DNA of 64,000 bases from an uncultured delta proteobacterium. GTDB lineage: Bacteria > Myxococcota > Myxococcia > Myxococcales > 40CM-4-68-19. Positions within the stretch are counted from its first letter, which is position 1, and the number at the start of each line of letters is the position of its first letter. A program made the position numbers and the translations under genes. The notes under the pieces were generated by a model. That model had not been told where the DNA came from and searched no databases. It was given only the letters and a program-made list of their open reading frames with translations. Positions 43,446 to 51,807 of this stretch are shown one piece after another. The stretch is taken from the NCBI GenBank assembly GCA_903911145.1, contig CAIWCD010000003.1, forward strand, positions 64,642-128,641, in the 5' to 3' direction.

Positions 43446-45724
43446 GCTTCCTCCGCCGCGTGGCGTTGCGCCTGCCCGAGACGAATCACCTCGTCGAGGC
43501 TGAGCAACTCGGTGATGCGCTCCTGGATAATCGCCGTCCCGACCGAGCCCTCCCGACCCTTGCCGCGCCTCACTTCGACCGGACCGTCGTAGATATCGAT
43601 GATCTCGTGCACGACAATCCCGATGGGATGCTCGAGGCCCGAATAGACGACCACCGAGATGCTCTTGATATTCGGGTCGACGAATGCGGAAACCGCGCGC
43701 GCGCCCGTCCTGCGCTCCGGCAATGCCGCCGAGAGTTTAATCAGCGGAAGGATATCCCCACGATACTGGATGCACTCGGTACCACCCGAGCGCTCGATGC
43801 GGTCGACCGGAAACTCCTCGAGGCGCGCGACCGTCGAGAGCGGCACCGCCAACTGGCCGCCGTCGGGCGCCGCGAGCAGCAGCAGGCTCGTCTGCGATCC
43901 TTTGCTCACGGCCGCTGCCGCTTGCGCCGCGCGATCGCGAACATCCGAGAGCACGCGCGCGCGCTGGGCCAGCCCGAGCACATCGAGGATCAGCGCGACC
44001 TTTCCGTCGCCCATGATCGTCGCGCCCGCGAACGACGATAAGCCTTTCAGATAGTTCCCCAGCGGCTTGACGACGATCTCCTCGGTATCGAGCACGCTAT
44101 CAACGACCAATCCAAACGGATGATCGCCCGCCTGCACAATCACGATCTCCAGCGACGTCGCCTCCGGCAGCACCACGCCCGGCTCGTCGAGCGCCAGCTC
44201 CTTGCGCAGATAGATCAGCGGCAAAAGCTTCCCGCGCAGACGGTACACGGGGGCGCCATAGACATATTCAACGGCCGTCTTGCACTTCGCGCCTTCAATG
44301 CGCACGAGCTCCTGGAGATTCACCTGCGGGATCGCATACCGATCGCCCGCGCACGAGGTGATTAGTGCGGGGATGATCGCCAGCGTCAGCGGGATCTTGA
44401 TGCTGAAGGTCGTGCCCGTTCCCAGCTTGCTGCGGATATCGATCGCGCCGCCGATGCGCTCGATGTTCGTCTTGACGACGTCCATCCCAACGCCGCGGCC
44501 GGAGATGTTCGTCACCTTTTCCGCCGTCGAGAACCCCGGCAGGAAGATCAAGTTGACGGCGTCCCGATCGCTGATGCGCGAGGCTTGATCGGGAGTAATG
44601 AATCCGCGTTGGATCGCAGTGGCTTTAATCCGCTCCGGGTCGATGCCGCGCCCGTCGTCGGAGATCTCGATATTGACCTGGCCGCCTTGATGAAACGCGC
44701 GCAGCGAGATGCAGCCTTGCGCGACCTTCCCCTTCTCAACACGCGTGTCAGGCAGCTCGAGTCCGTGATCGGCGCTATTGCGGATCAGATGCATCAGCGG
44801 ATCTTTAATCGCCTCGATAATCGTGCGATCGAGCTCGGTCTCGGCGCCCGCGACCTCGAGACGGATCTGCTTGCCGGTGCGCTGGCTCAAGTCGCGGATG
44901 ACCCGCGGATACTTGCTCCAGATTGTGTCGATCGGCTGCATCCGCGCCTTCATCGTGTGCTGCTGCAGCTCGCTGGTAACCAGATTCAATCGCTGCGACG
45001 CGGCCGGCAGCGTCACCAGGTCTTCGGTCATCGTGCACTGCAGGATCTGATTTCGCGCCAGAACCAGCTCGCCAATCAGATTGAGCAGCTTGTCGAGCAC
45101 CTCGACGTCGATGCGGATCGTCGTCTCGATGTTCGGCGCGACCGCGGCAGCGACATTTCCTTCCGTCGCCCGCACGACCGCGGGTGCTGGCATTTCCGGG
45201 GCGGGTGCGGGATGGGAAACTGTCGGCGGGGGCGACGGCTCAGAGACCACTGCAGACGCAGGCTCACTCACGGCTGCGCTGTTGGCGACAGGAGCAGTCG
45301 CGGCAGGCGTCGCCGATGCGTCCTGCGCTCCTGCTGCGCCCGCCTCGAGCGCCTTGAGCGTCGCGACCAGCGCAGAGGTGTCGGTCTCACCTTCGCTCGC
45401 GATCGTCTGCAGATTGGCGAGACATTCGCGGAGTGCATCACCCATCGCGAAGAGCGCGCCGGCGACCTCGCGCGTACAGCTCATCTGTCCGTCGCGCAGC
45501 CGGCCGAGCAGGTTCTCGCCCGCGTGCGCCAGCGATTCAATCTTGCCGAGACCGAGAAAGCTCGCTCCCCCCTTGATGGTGTGGATGGCGCGAAAGACCC
45601 GCGTGACGGCCTCGGGCGAGTCGCCGCTCTTTTCCAACACCAGCAGGTCCTGGTCGAAGAGATCGAGGTTCTCACTGCTCTCGATCAGGAACATCCGCCC
45701 GACTTCATCTTCAAGCAGGTTCAT
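43442..45724 (-). CDS. cheA: CheA histidine kinase with two CheW-like domains
   Basis: A 760-residue CheA. Order: HPt domain with phospho-accepting His 48 in HTIKGGASFLG; a Pro/Ala-rich linker in place of a P2 domain; dimerisation domain; catalytic ATPase with N box (HLIRNSADHGLE), DDGRGID and GRGVGMDVV; then two successive CheW-like regulatory domains. It transfers phosphate to CheY and CheB type receivers. The ATG at 45724 starts the HPt domain; an upstream frame to 45841 is not needed. First gene of the operon. Confidence 0.95.
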   Translation of the reverse strand: MNLLEDEVGRMFLIESSENLDLFDQDLLVLEKSGDSPEAVTRVFRAIHTIKGGASFLGLGKIESLAHAGENLLGRLRDGQMSCTREVAGALFAMGDALRECLANLQTIASEGETDTSALVATLKALEAGAAGAQDASATPAATAPVANSAAVSEPASAVVSEPSPPPTVSHPAPAPEMPAPAVVRATEGNVAAAVAPNIETTIRIDVEVLDKLLNLIGELVLARNQILQCTMTEDLVTLPAASQRLNLVTSELQQHTMKARMQPIDTIWSKYPRVIRDLSQRTGKQIRLEVAGAETELDRTIIEAIKDPLMHLIRNSADHGLELPDTRVEKGKVAQGCISLRAFHQGGQVNIEISDDGRGIDPERIKATAIQRGFITPDQASRISDRDAVNLIFLPGFSTAEKVTNISGRGVGMDVVKTNIERIGGAIDIRSKLGTGTTFSIKIPLTLAIIPALITSCAGDRYAIPQVNLQELVRIEGAKCKTAVEYVYGAPVYRLRGKLLPLIYLRKELALDEPGVVLPEATSLEIVIVQAGDHPFGLVVDSVLDTEEIVVKPLGNYLKGLSSFAGATIMGDGKVALILDVLGLAQRARVLSDVRDRAAQAAAAVSKGSQTSLLLLAAPDGGQLAVPLSTVARLEEFPVDRIERSGGTECIQYRGDILPLIKLSAALPERRTGARAVSAFVDPNIKSISVVVYSGLEHPIGIVVHEIIDIYDGPVEVRRGKGREGSVGTAIIQERITELLSLDEVIRLGQAQRHAAEEA

Positions 45725-46000
45725 TGACCATGCCCCAGGGCGACGGAGAGCGAATCTGCCGCGCAAACGTTGCAGCTCCGTGATGGATGAAAGTCGGAAA
45801 TGGGCGCTCTCCAGAGTTCTTGCGAGGAGACAAAGCAGCAAGCATCGCGCCAGCGGAAGATGGCAAGTGGCCGCACCCGCATCTCTGCCTTCAGCTACTT
45901 GTTGGCACGCGAGAGGTGGTCACCCTCCGTTGCAGTTCGACTTCGGCTCGCTGCTTGCTCGGTTGCCCGCGGTTCAGGCGAGTTTCCCCCGGGAGGGACG
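45725..46000. other. Divergent intergenic region
   Basis: This stretch separates cheA (minus) from the PLP enzyme gene (plus) and should carry promoters for both. A TGGCACG word at about 45903 resembles half of a sigma-54 site, but the -12 part is missing. I see no recognised riboswitch. Confidence 0.4.
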
Positions 46001-47197
46001 ATGACAGTCCACGATCCAATACAGAGCATGCGCGACGTCCAGCATTTCGGCGAAGAGGGCGGCGTCGTTCCCGTCATCGACCTCGCCGCAACCTCCACGT
46101 TCCTCAATCCCGAGGATATGGAGAAGGCGTTTCACGGCGAGATCGACGGTTGCTATCTCTACAGTCGCCACTCCAACCCCTCGGTGAGCGCGTTCGGCCA
46201 GAAGCTTGCCGCGCTCGAAGGGATGGAGGCCGCGCTCGGCGTCTCGAGCGGAATGGCTGCGATCTCCTGCGCCATCCAGCAGGCGATGCCGACGGGCGGG
46301 CACATCATCTCATCGCGCACGGTCTATGGTGGAACCTATGCGCTCTTCCAGAATCTGCTCCCGCGCAGCGGAATAGAGTCCTCCTTCGTCGAGATTGAAG
46401 ACCTTGCCGCCGTCGAGCGGGCGATCACTCCAGCCACGCGCGTGATCTTCACCGAGACGATGAGCAACCCGCTTCTGCGCGTCTCGGACCTGCGCGGCCT
46501 CTCGGCACTCTGCAAGCGGCGCGGGCTCAAGCTGATCGTCGACAACACCTTCACGCCCGTGCTGGTGACACCTGGAAAGCTCGGCGCTGATATCGTCGTC
46601 TATTCCTGCACCAAGTACATATCCGGCGCGAGCGACCTGATCGCCGGAGCAATTGTCGGCTCGCAGGAGTTCATCAATTCGCTCGTCGACATCAACCACG
46701 GCGTGGTCATGCTGACCGGCCCAGTCATGGACCCGCGGGTCGCGCACGAGCTCTATCTGCGACTCGATCACCTTCCCGTGCGTATGGCTGCCCACTCGCA
46801 CGCGGCTCAATATCTCGCCGAGAAGATGCGCGCGGCCGATATCCCGGCGATCTATCCCGGCCTCCCGATTCACGAGCACCACGCGCTCCTCTCGGCGCAG
46901 ATGAATCCCGGATATGGGTATGGAGGAATGACTGCCGTCGATTGCGGCAGCGTGAAGCGCGCGATGAAGCTCGCCGCGCGGCTGCAGCAGGAGAAGTTCG
47001 GGCTGTACGCCGTCTCGCTCGGATTCTCCCGCACCTTGATGAGCTGCCCGTCGGTGAGCACCTCGAGCGAGATCCCCGAAGCGGAGCAGAAGAAGATGAA
47101 CCTCTCGCCCGGGCTTCTGCGACTGAGCATCGGGTTCGTCGGCAACGACGAGACGCTCGCGCAGCGTTTCCTCAAGTGCTATCGCGAAGTGAGTTAA
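46001..47197 (+). CDS. PLP-dependent Cys/Met metabolism enzyme (gamma-lyase or gamma-synthase)
   Basis: A 398-residue protein of the cystathionine gamma-synthase / methionine gamma-lyase family: YLYSRHSNPSVSAFGQKLAA, SSGMAAIS, TETMSNPLL, VDNTFTPVLV and the PLP Lys 205 in SCTKYISG. It handles sulfur amino acids; synthase versus lyase cannot be decided by eye. GGGAGGG just upstream of ATG 46001 fixes the start. Confidence 0.9.
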   Translation: MTVHDPIQSMRDVQHFGEEGGVVPVIDLAATSTFLNPEDMEKAFHGEIDGCYLYSRHSNPSVSAFGQKLAALEGMEAALGVSSGMAAISCAIQQAMPTGGHIISSRTVYGGTYALFQNLLPRSGIESSFVEIEDLAAVERAITPATRVIFTETMSNPLLRVSDLRGLSALCKRRGLKLIVDNTFTPVLVTPGKLGADIVVYSCTKYISGASDLIAGAIVGSQEFINSLVDINHGVVMLTGPVMDPRVAHELYLRLDHLPVRMAAHSHAAQYLAEKMRAADIPAIYPGLPIHEHHALLSAQMNPGYGYGGMTAVDCGSVKRAMKLAARLQQEKFGLYAVSLGFSRTLMSCPSVSTSSEIPEAEQKKMNLSPGLLRLSIGFVGNDETLAQRFLKCYREVS

Positions 47198-47242
47198 TCC
47201 CCGCCTACAGTTTCCGGCCGGTTCTTCCGATTGAACGGAAGG

Positions 47243-47827
47243 ATGAGAGCCGGGCCCGCCACGCACTCCGATCCGCTTTCGACCGCGCAGGAGCGGCCGC
47301 CGACCGCTGCTGCGACCGCGACCCAGACGGCTGGATTCAACGCGGCCGACAAGCTCGCCGGAGGCGGAGTCTCGTCATCAAGCGGTGGAGTTGGAACCCC
47401 GAGCACTGGCGCACGTGGAATCGGCGCCGTTCAATCGAGTACCCCGCGAGCTCCGCCAACGCCCGGCATGTTTCCGAGCGACTCCGCGTCGGCGTCGAAC
47501 GTGGGGAGCATGCTCCACCAGTTGCAGCAGCTCTCGGCAGAGGATCCCGCCGCATTCCAGGACGCCGCCGGCAACATCGCAAGCCGCCTCAAGAGCAGCT
47601 CGGCAACGGCAACCGGCACCACCGCGCGCGCCCTCGATTCGCTCGCCAGTTCGTTCCGCGCTGCCGCGACTACCGGCAAGGTCCCGACTCTCGCCTCCAC
47701 TGCTCCGATGACGGCCAGCAGCCACGTCGCAGTCGCGAAATACGCGCAGAGCATTTCGAAGGGCGGCGAGGATGAATCGTTGGCAACGCTCCACGACGCG
47801 CTCGCCGACGCGCTCGCGGCCGCATAG
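47243..47827 (+). CDS. Hypothetical Ala/Ser/Thr-rich protein
   Basis: A protein of about 194 residues, low in complexity at the N-terminus (Ala, Ser, Thr, Gly, Pro), with a helical middle (SMLHQLQQLSAEDPAAFQDA, ALDSLASSFRAAA) and a helical end. No signal peptide and no known family. The start is uncertain: ATG 47243 has a purine-rich AAGG directly adjacent, and TTG 47231 is possible. It is convergent with the next gene by 18 bases. Confidence 0.5.
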   Translation: MRAGPATHSDPLSTAQERPPTAAATATQTAGFNAADKLAGGGVSSSSGGVGTPSTGARGIGAVQSSTPRAPPTPGMFPSDSASASNVGSMLHQLQQLSAEDPAAFQDAAGNIASRLKSSSATATGTTARALDSLASSFRAAATTGKVPTLASTAPMTASSHVAVAKYAQSISKGGEDESLATLHDALADALAAA

Positions 47828-47845
47828 TCGGCGGGGCCTCGCCCG

Positions 47846-48253
47846 TTACTTCGCCGCCGCGTGCTCCTGGACATACTTCGCGTAGCGCATATCAACGCCG
47901 AGGATATGTCCGGTCAGCCAGCGCGCGAGGAAGTCGAAGAGCTTCTCCCCGGCAAGCTGCCCACCTGCCATATCCCGACGGAATCCCTGCAGGCTGGCCA
48001 CAAGCGCCTGGTGCAGCGAGCGGTGCATCGACAGCTGGGGATAGGACATCGCGCCCATATACTTCTCTTCGTCCCGGAAATGCTCCGCCGTGTAGTTCAT
48101 GAAGTCGTCGAGCGCCTCGAGGCACTGCGCGAGCGGCGCCTTCGCGGTGATGAGCTCATAGGTGCGGTTCATCTTGGCGATGAGGATCTTGTGCTCCCCA
48201 TCCATCTCGTCAACGCCAAGCTTGTACTTCGCATTCCATTCGAAGAAGCTCAT
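47846..48253 (-). CDS. Bacteriohemerythrin, second copy
   Basis: A 135-residue hemerythrin with all di-iron ligand motifs: DGEHKIL, HFRDEEKYM, HRSLHQAL and HILGVDMRY. It is diverged from the copy at 37603 but the same length. It is probably an oxygen-binding or oxygen-delivery protein. Read divergently from the DUF2946-like gene. Confidence 0.92.
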   Translation of the reverse strand: MSFFEWNAKYKLGVDEMDGEHKILIAKMNRTYELITAKAPLAQCLEALDDFMNYTAEHFRDEEKYMGAMSYPQLSMHRSLHQALVASLQGFRRDMAGGQLAGEKLFDFLARWLTGHILGVDMRYAKYVQEHAAAK

Positions 48254-48432
48254 CTAACCACCCCTCGTCGCCATCGCGGCGGCTGACCAGTTCGCCTGAA
48301 TCACTCTCTCAACAACGCAGTTGTACAGCAAGAACCGTGCAGCGATCATTTTCCAGCCGGGACGTCGATCACGCGATCGAATTGCGTCTTGGCCTAAACT
48401 GCCCGCAGGATTTGCGCCGAATCAGATCCAGG

Positions 48433-48498
48433 TAGCATCCGCCGACGCCTCGTGTTGGGGAATATGCTATGAGCCCGGTCGGCTTTGCGCCGATACCG
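48433..48498 (+). promoter_or_regulatory. Candidate structured leader RNA (possible pseudoknot)
   Basis: TAGCAT (48433-48438) pairs with ATGCTA (48464-48469), and GCCGAC (48441-48446) pairs with GTCGGC (48478-48483); the interleaved order makes a pseudoknot possible. GTCGGC can instead pair with GCCGAT (48489-48494). The element ends about 45 bases before the DUF2946-like GTG start. It is only a visual prediction and could be chance. Confidence 0.2.
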
Positions 48499-48543
48499 AT
48501 TGAGGGACGGTGGCGAGGTCGAACGCCATCGGAGGGAGTTGCG

Positions 48544-48837
48544 GTGCGGTCTCTGGTGCACCAGTTGAGACGAGCGGGCGCGCTGATCGCGGGTGGATTG
48601 GCGCTCGCCCTGCTGCTGCTGCTCGCGCAACCCCACCAGCACGCGACCGCGCATCCCGAACGGTCCGATTGCGTCGCCTGCACAGTTGCTCATCTGCACT
48701 CAACGGCGGCCGCGCCAACCACGCCGAGCGTCGCTCCGCTGCTGCTTGTCACCGCCACGATCACGCGCGAGCCGCACCAGCCGCCGCTCGGCGCACTGCT
48801 CCCCGAACCTCGCGCCCAGGGACCGCCTCAAGCCTGA
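48544..48837 (+). CDS. DUF2946-like His/Cys small secreted protein
   Basis: A 97-residue protein from the GTG at 48544, with GGAGG seven bases upstream. It has one hydrophobic N-terminal segment (GGLALALLLLLAQ) and a metal- or haem-binding-looking motif, HQHATAHPERSDCVACTVAH, then a Pro-rich end. This pattern is seen in DUF2946-type peptides that often sit just upstream of TonB-dependent receptor genes, as here (95 bases before the next gene). A role in metal uptake is inferred. A longer start at ATG 48469 is possible but would cover the candidate leader element. Confidence 0.6.
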   Translation: MRSLVHQLRRAGALIAGGLALALLLLLAQPHQHATAHPERSDCVACTVAHLHSTAAAPTTPSVAPLLLVTATITREPHQPPLGALLPEPRAQGPPQA

Positions 48838-48932
48838 AGCAGGCCGAGGAGATCCTGAATTCCGTCTTGATTTGATCGCGCGAGAGTATCGCGCGACCTC
48901 TGCCGCTTTGCGCGGCCGCGAGAGTTATTCCC

Positions 48933-51329
48933 ATGAACGCATCGTTTCGCCCACCAGCTCTGCTGTGCATTTGCCTTCTCGTCTCCACACTCCCGCTCGC
49001 AGCCGTTGCGGCGAACCTCGGCAGTCTCGATTGCGATATTCGCGATTACGACGGCCAGCCCATCGCCCACGCGGTGGTTGAGCTCCTGGCAACCGACGGA
49101 CGCCCGCTGCAGCACCGCGCGTCCGACGAACAGGGCCACCTCGACTTCAGTCAGATTCCATTCGGGAACTATCGCGTCAAAGCCAGCCTGAAGGACGGCC
49201 GCAGCGAGCAGCAGGAGGTCCGCATCACATCGGGAGACGTCATGGCCATCGAGCTCTATATCCCGCTCCCTGGCCAGGAGGTCGAGATTGAAGTCGAGCG
49301 GCCGAAGGCGCCACCGCCCGGAACGAGTGCCGCGTCGATATCAACGCTCGATCGGCAGAATATCCAGGACCTGCCGCGCGGCGATAGTTCGTCAGTCAAT
49401 GAAATCCTCGCGACGCAATCGGGATTCGTCAACGACGCGCTGGGGAATCTATATTCGCGGGGTAATCACGCGAATATCCAATACCAGGTGGATGGCGTGC
49501 CGCTCCCCGACTCCGTGAGTGGTCTGTTCGGCGGCTTCCTATCGCCAAAGCTCGTCGAGAATCTGGAGATCCTCACCGGGGGGCTCGGCGCGGAGTATGG
49601 CGAGCGATTGGCGGGCGTGGTGAATCTGAATACGCGCAAGCCAAGCAAGGACGGACAGGGCGAGTTTGAATTGATGGGCGGTTCCTATCAGACGCTGAAG
49701 CCGAGCGGTTCATATGGTCGTCAATTCGGCGCGCTCTCCGTGCTCGCCGGCGGCAGCTATCAATTCACGCAGCGCGCGCTCGATCCGCAAACCTTCGATG
49801 GCACCACGCACGACAGCGGCGACGAAGAGCGTGCGTATCTCCGCCTCGACTACGACCTGGGCGAACGAACGCACATTTCCGCGCTGGGCGCCTTCGCGCA
49901 CAATTTCTATCGATTGCCGATCGATACCAGCCTGACGCAATACGACCCTGCGCTCCCCAATGGAGGAAGGATGCCCGATTCCTACGGCAACCCCCCTCCG
50001 TCGTTCATTCCCTTCGATACCAACCAGAGCGAGAACGAACAGGATATCTTCGCGCTTCTCTCGATCCGACACGATTTCGCCGATTCACGCGCATCGCTTC
50101 GCATCGCGGCTTCATATCGGCACTCCGAAGGATATCTCGAGAGCGACCCCGCGCATGCGCTCGGCCCGACCGCGGATCCATGCAGCCCTGATGCGGGGTG
50201 CGCGACAGCGAGCAATGTCGGCCGCACCGCCGACCACCTCGGCGTGAACGTCGAGCAGCGGCTGCGCGTGGGCGACCATCAACTGCTTCAACTCGGCGGC
50301 CAGTTCGACCAACTCTTCGGCAGCACGAATTATATCGCTTATACACGCAGCGATATCCTGCAGGCTCCAGACCCGGGCCTGACGATCCGCGGGAGCGACA
50401 ATGCCCGCGTGACCAGCGGGGGCGCATATATCCAGGATCGAATTGCACTCGGCCGCTGGGTCATCAATGCCGGGATTCGATTCGACGCGCAGGCTGTGCG
50501 GTTCCGCGACAGCGGTTCGCGCAACGCCGCGGCCGGAGTCGGCCCACGCCTCGGCGCGGCCTATTCACTCACCAAAGATACCGTCGCGCACGCATATATC
50601 GGACTGCTCTGGCAGCCACCCGCCGCGCTCGACGCTCCCTCTGCCGCACGTATCCTCGGCGTACTGCAACCGGGCCAAGTGGCGCCCTACGACCTTCTCC
50701 CCGAGCGCGATCAATATGCCGAACTGGGGATTGAATCGCGGATATTGCCCGAACTATCCCTCAAGCTGACGGCGTGGGGCCGCCTCTCGACGGATCAACT
50801 CGACGACGTGAGCGTCGGCAATACCAATCTGGTCAGCCCCTATAACTTCCGCGACGGCCGAGCAGGAGGAATCGAGGCGGGCGTCGTCACCGTCCTCGGC
50901 AGCCATCTGAACGCCTTCGCGAATGCCTCGTTGGAGAGGGCACAGGGACGTGGAATCGAGAGCGCGAGATATCTCTTCTCGGCCAAGGATCTCGCGAATA
51001 CCAACTGGCAACTGCTCGACCATACGCAGACCTGGACCGCCAACGTCGGGGCGACAGTGAAGGACGGCTTCACGCAGCTATCGTCAACTCTCGCATATGG
51101 TAGCGGCCTGCGCACGGGAGCGAACAACGATCAGAATGTCCCCGGACATATCAAGGTGGATATCTCGCTCCAGCACCAGTTCTTCAATGCCCCAGCGAAG
51201 CCAACCATCGGCCTCGATATCGTCAATCTATTCGACGCCCATTACGCATATCGAGTCGCCAACGGGTTCATCGGTTCTTCCTATGCGCCGGGCCGCTCGG
51301 CCTATCTGCGCGCCAGCGCGATCTTCTGA
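48933..51329 (+). CDS. TonB-dependent outer-membrane receptor
   Basis: A 798-residue protein: signal peptide (1-27), an N-terminal carboxypeptidase-regulatory-like beta domain (about 30-115, with GNYRVKASLKDG), a plug domain (DRQNIQDLPRGDSSSVNEIL, QVDGVPLPD, GGLGAEYGERLAGVVN) and a 22-strand-type barrel ending in RASAIF with a terminal Phe. I see no clear TonB box. The ligand is unknown; the His/Cys peptide gene upstream suggests a metal or metal complex. Rich in ATAT words like its neighbours. Confidence 0.92.
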   Translation: MNASFRPPALLCICLLVSTLPLAAVAANLGSLDCDIRDYDGQPIAHAVVELLATDGRPLQHRASDEQGHLDFSQIPFGNYRVKASLKDGRSEQQEVRITSGDVMAIELYIPLPGQEVEIEVERPKAPPPGTSAASISTLDRQNIQDLPRGDSSSVNEILATQSGFVNDALGNLYSRGNHANIQYQVDGVPLPDSVSGLFGGFLSPKLVENLEILTGGLGAEYGERLAGVVNLNTRKPSKDGQGEFELMGGSYQTLKPSGSYGRQFGALSVLAGGSYQFTQRALDPQTFDGTTHDSGDEERAYLRLDYDLGERTHISALGAFAHNFYRLPIDTSLTQYDPALPNGGRMPDSYGNPPPSFIPFDTNQSENEQDIFALLSIRHDFADSRASLRIAASYRHSEGYLESDPAHALGPTADPCSPDAGCATASNVGRTADHLGVNVEQRLRVGDHQLLQLGGQFDQLFGSTNYIAYTRSDILQAPDPGLTIRGSDNARVTSGGAYIQDRIALGRWVINAGIRFDAQAVRFRDSGSRNAAAGVGPRLGAAYSLTKDTVAHAYIGLLWQPPAALDAPSAARILGVLQPGQVAPYDLLPERDQYAELGIESRILPELSLKLTAWGRLSTDQLDDVSVGNTNLVSPYNFRDGRAGGIEAGVVTVLGSHLNAFANASLERAQGRGIESARYLFSAKDLANTNWQLLDHTQTWTANVGATVKDGFTQLSSTLAYGSGLRTGANNDQNVPGHIKVDISLQHQFFNAPAKPTIGLDIVNLFDAHYAYRVANGFIGSSYAPGRSAYLRASAIF

Positions 51330-51420
51330 GCGAGGCGTCCCAAGATCGACCGCGGCGGTTCTGCTATCGTCGCGGCGATGGCCGCCGCCTGCTCCACCCG
51401 CCCGACGGAGAATTCCAACG

Positions 51421-51654
51421 ATGAAAAGTCTACTCATCCCCGCCTCCCTGCTCCTCGCGCTGGCAGGCGCTCTCGGCTTCCACTGGATCACCTATCCGAA
51501 CGCGAATGGCCGAACATTCTGCCTGGTCGCAAAGGACCACCTCTCGTTCGCTGACACCTTCCTTTCAGCCGATTCGCAGTTGGCGTTTGCATTCCGGCAT
51601 CCCGTTCTTGCGGGACAGGTCGTCGTCGGACAGGGCTATTGCGCAGGCCGTTAG
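51421..51654 (+). CDS. Small exported hypothetical protein
   Basis: A 77-residue protein with an N-terminal hydrophobic segment (LLIPASLLLALAGALGF) and two Cys (TFCLVAKDH, GQGYCAGR) that could form a disulfide. Start ATG 51421 has GGAG upstream. Function unknown. It follows the receptor gene by 91 bases. Confidence 0.55.
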   Translation: MKSLLIPASLLLALAGALGFHWITYPNANGRTFCLVAKDHLSFADTFLSADSQLAFAFRHPVLAGQVVVGQGYCAGR

Positions 51655-51698
51655 TCGAAGCCGTTCGCAGCGCAATCGTGACTCACTGCAAAAAATGC

Positions 51699-51726
51699 GC
51701 GGAATGCTCCCGACGGGCCGCTTTTT
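51699..51726 (+). terminator. Weak possible terminator
   Basis: GCGG (51699) pairs with CCGC (51718) around an inner CCCGACGGG, followed by TTTTT at 51722-51726. The stem is short, so the call is tentative. It fits the end of the TonB receptor unit just before a new promoter. Confidence 0.3.
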
Positions 51727-51727
51727 G

Positions 51728-51756
51728 TTGACAGTGAACCCAACAGTCGAGAGGGT
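51728..51756 (+). promoter_or_regulatory. Candidate promoter with consensus -35 box
   Basis: TTGACA at 51728-51733 is a perfect sigma-70-type -35 box. At 17-base spacing lies GAGGGT, a poor -10 box. It is the right distance before the giant lipoprotein gene at 51808. Confidence 0.35.
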
Positions 51757-51777
51757 GCAAAACTTCAAAAACGTCTC

Positions 51778-51795
51778 CCCGCCCTTCTGGGCGGG
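51778..51795 (+). promoter_or_regulatory. Hairpin just upstream of the ribosome-binding site
   Basis: CCCGCCC (51778-51784) and GGGCGGG (51789-51795) form a perfect 7-base stem with a TTCT tetraloop, ending a few bases before the AGAGGAG ribosome-binding site of the gene at 51808. It could stabilise the mRNA or tune translation. Confidence 0.5.
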
Positions 51796-51807
51796 CAGAG
51801 GAGTTCC

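Noticed and set aside
45840-46000. Possible SAM-type riboswitch before the sulfur amino-acid enzyme
   Set aside because: Inverted repeats and conserved SAM-I, SAM-II or SAH core words are not present; only generic GC-rich pairing was seen.
48469-48543. Longer start of the DUF2946-like gene at ATG 48469
   Set aside because: No ribosome-binding site, and the added residues precede the hydrophobic signal segment with charged, non-signal-like sequence; GTG 48544 has GGAGG at good spacing.
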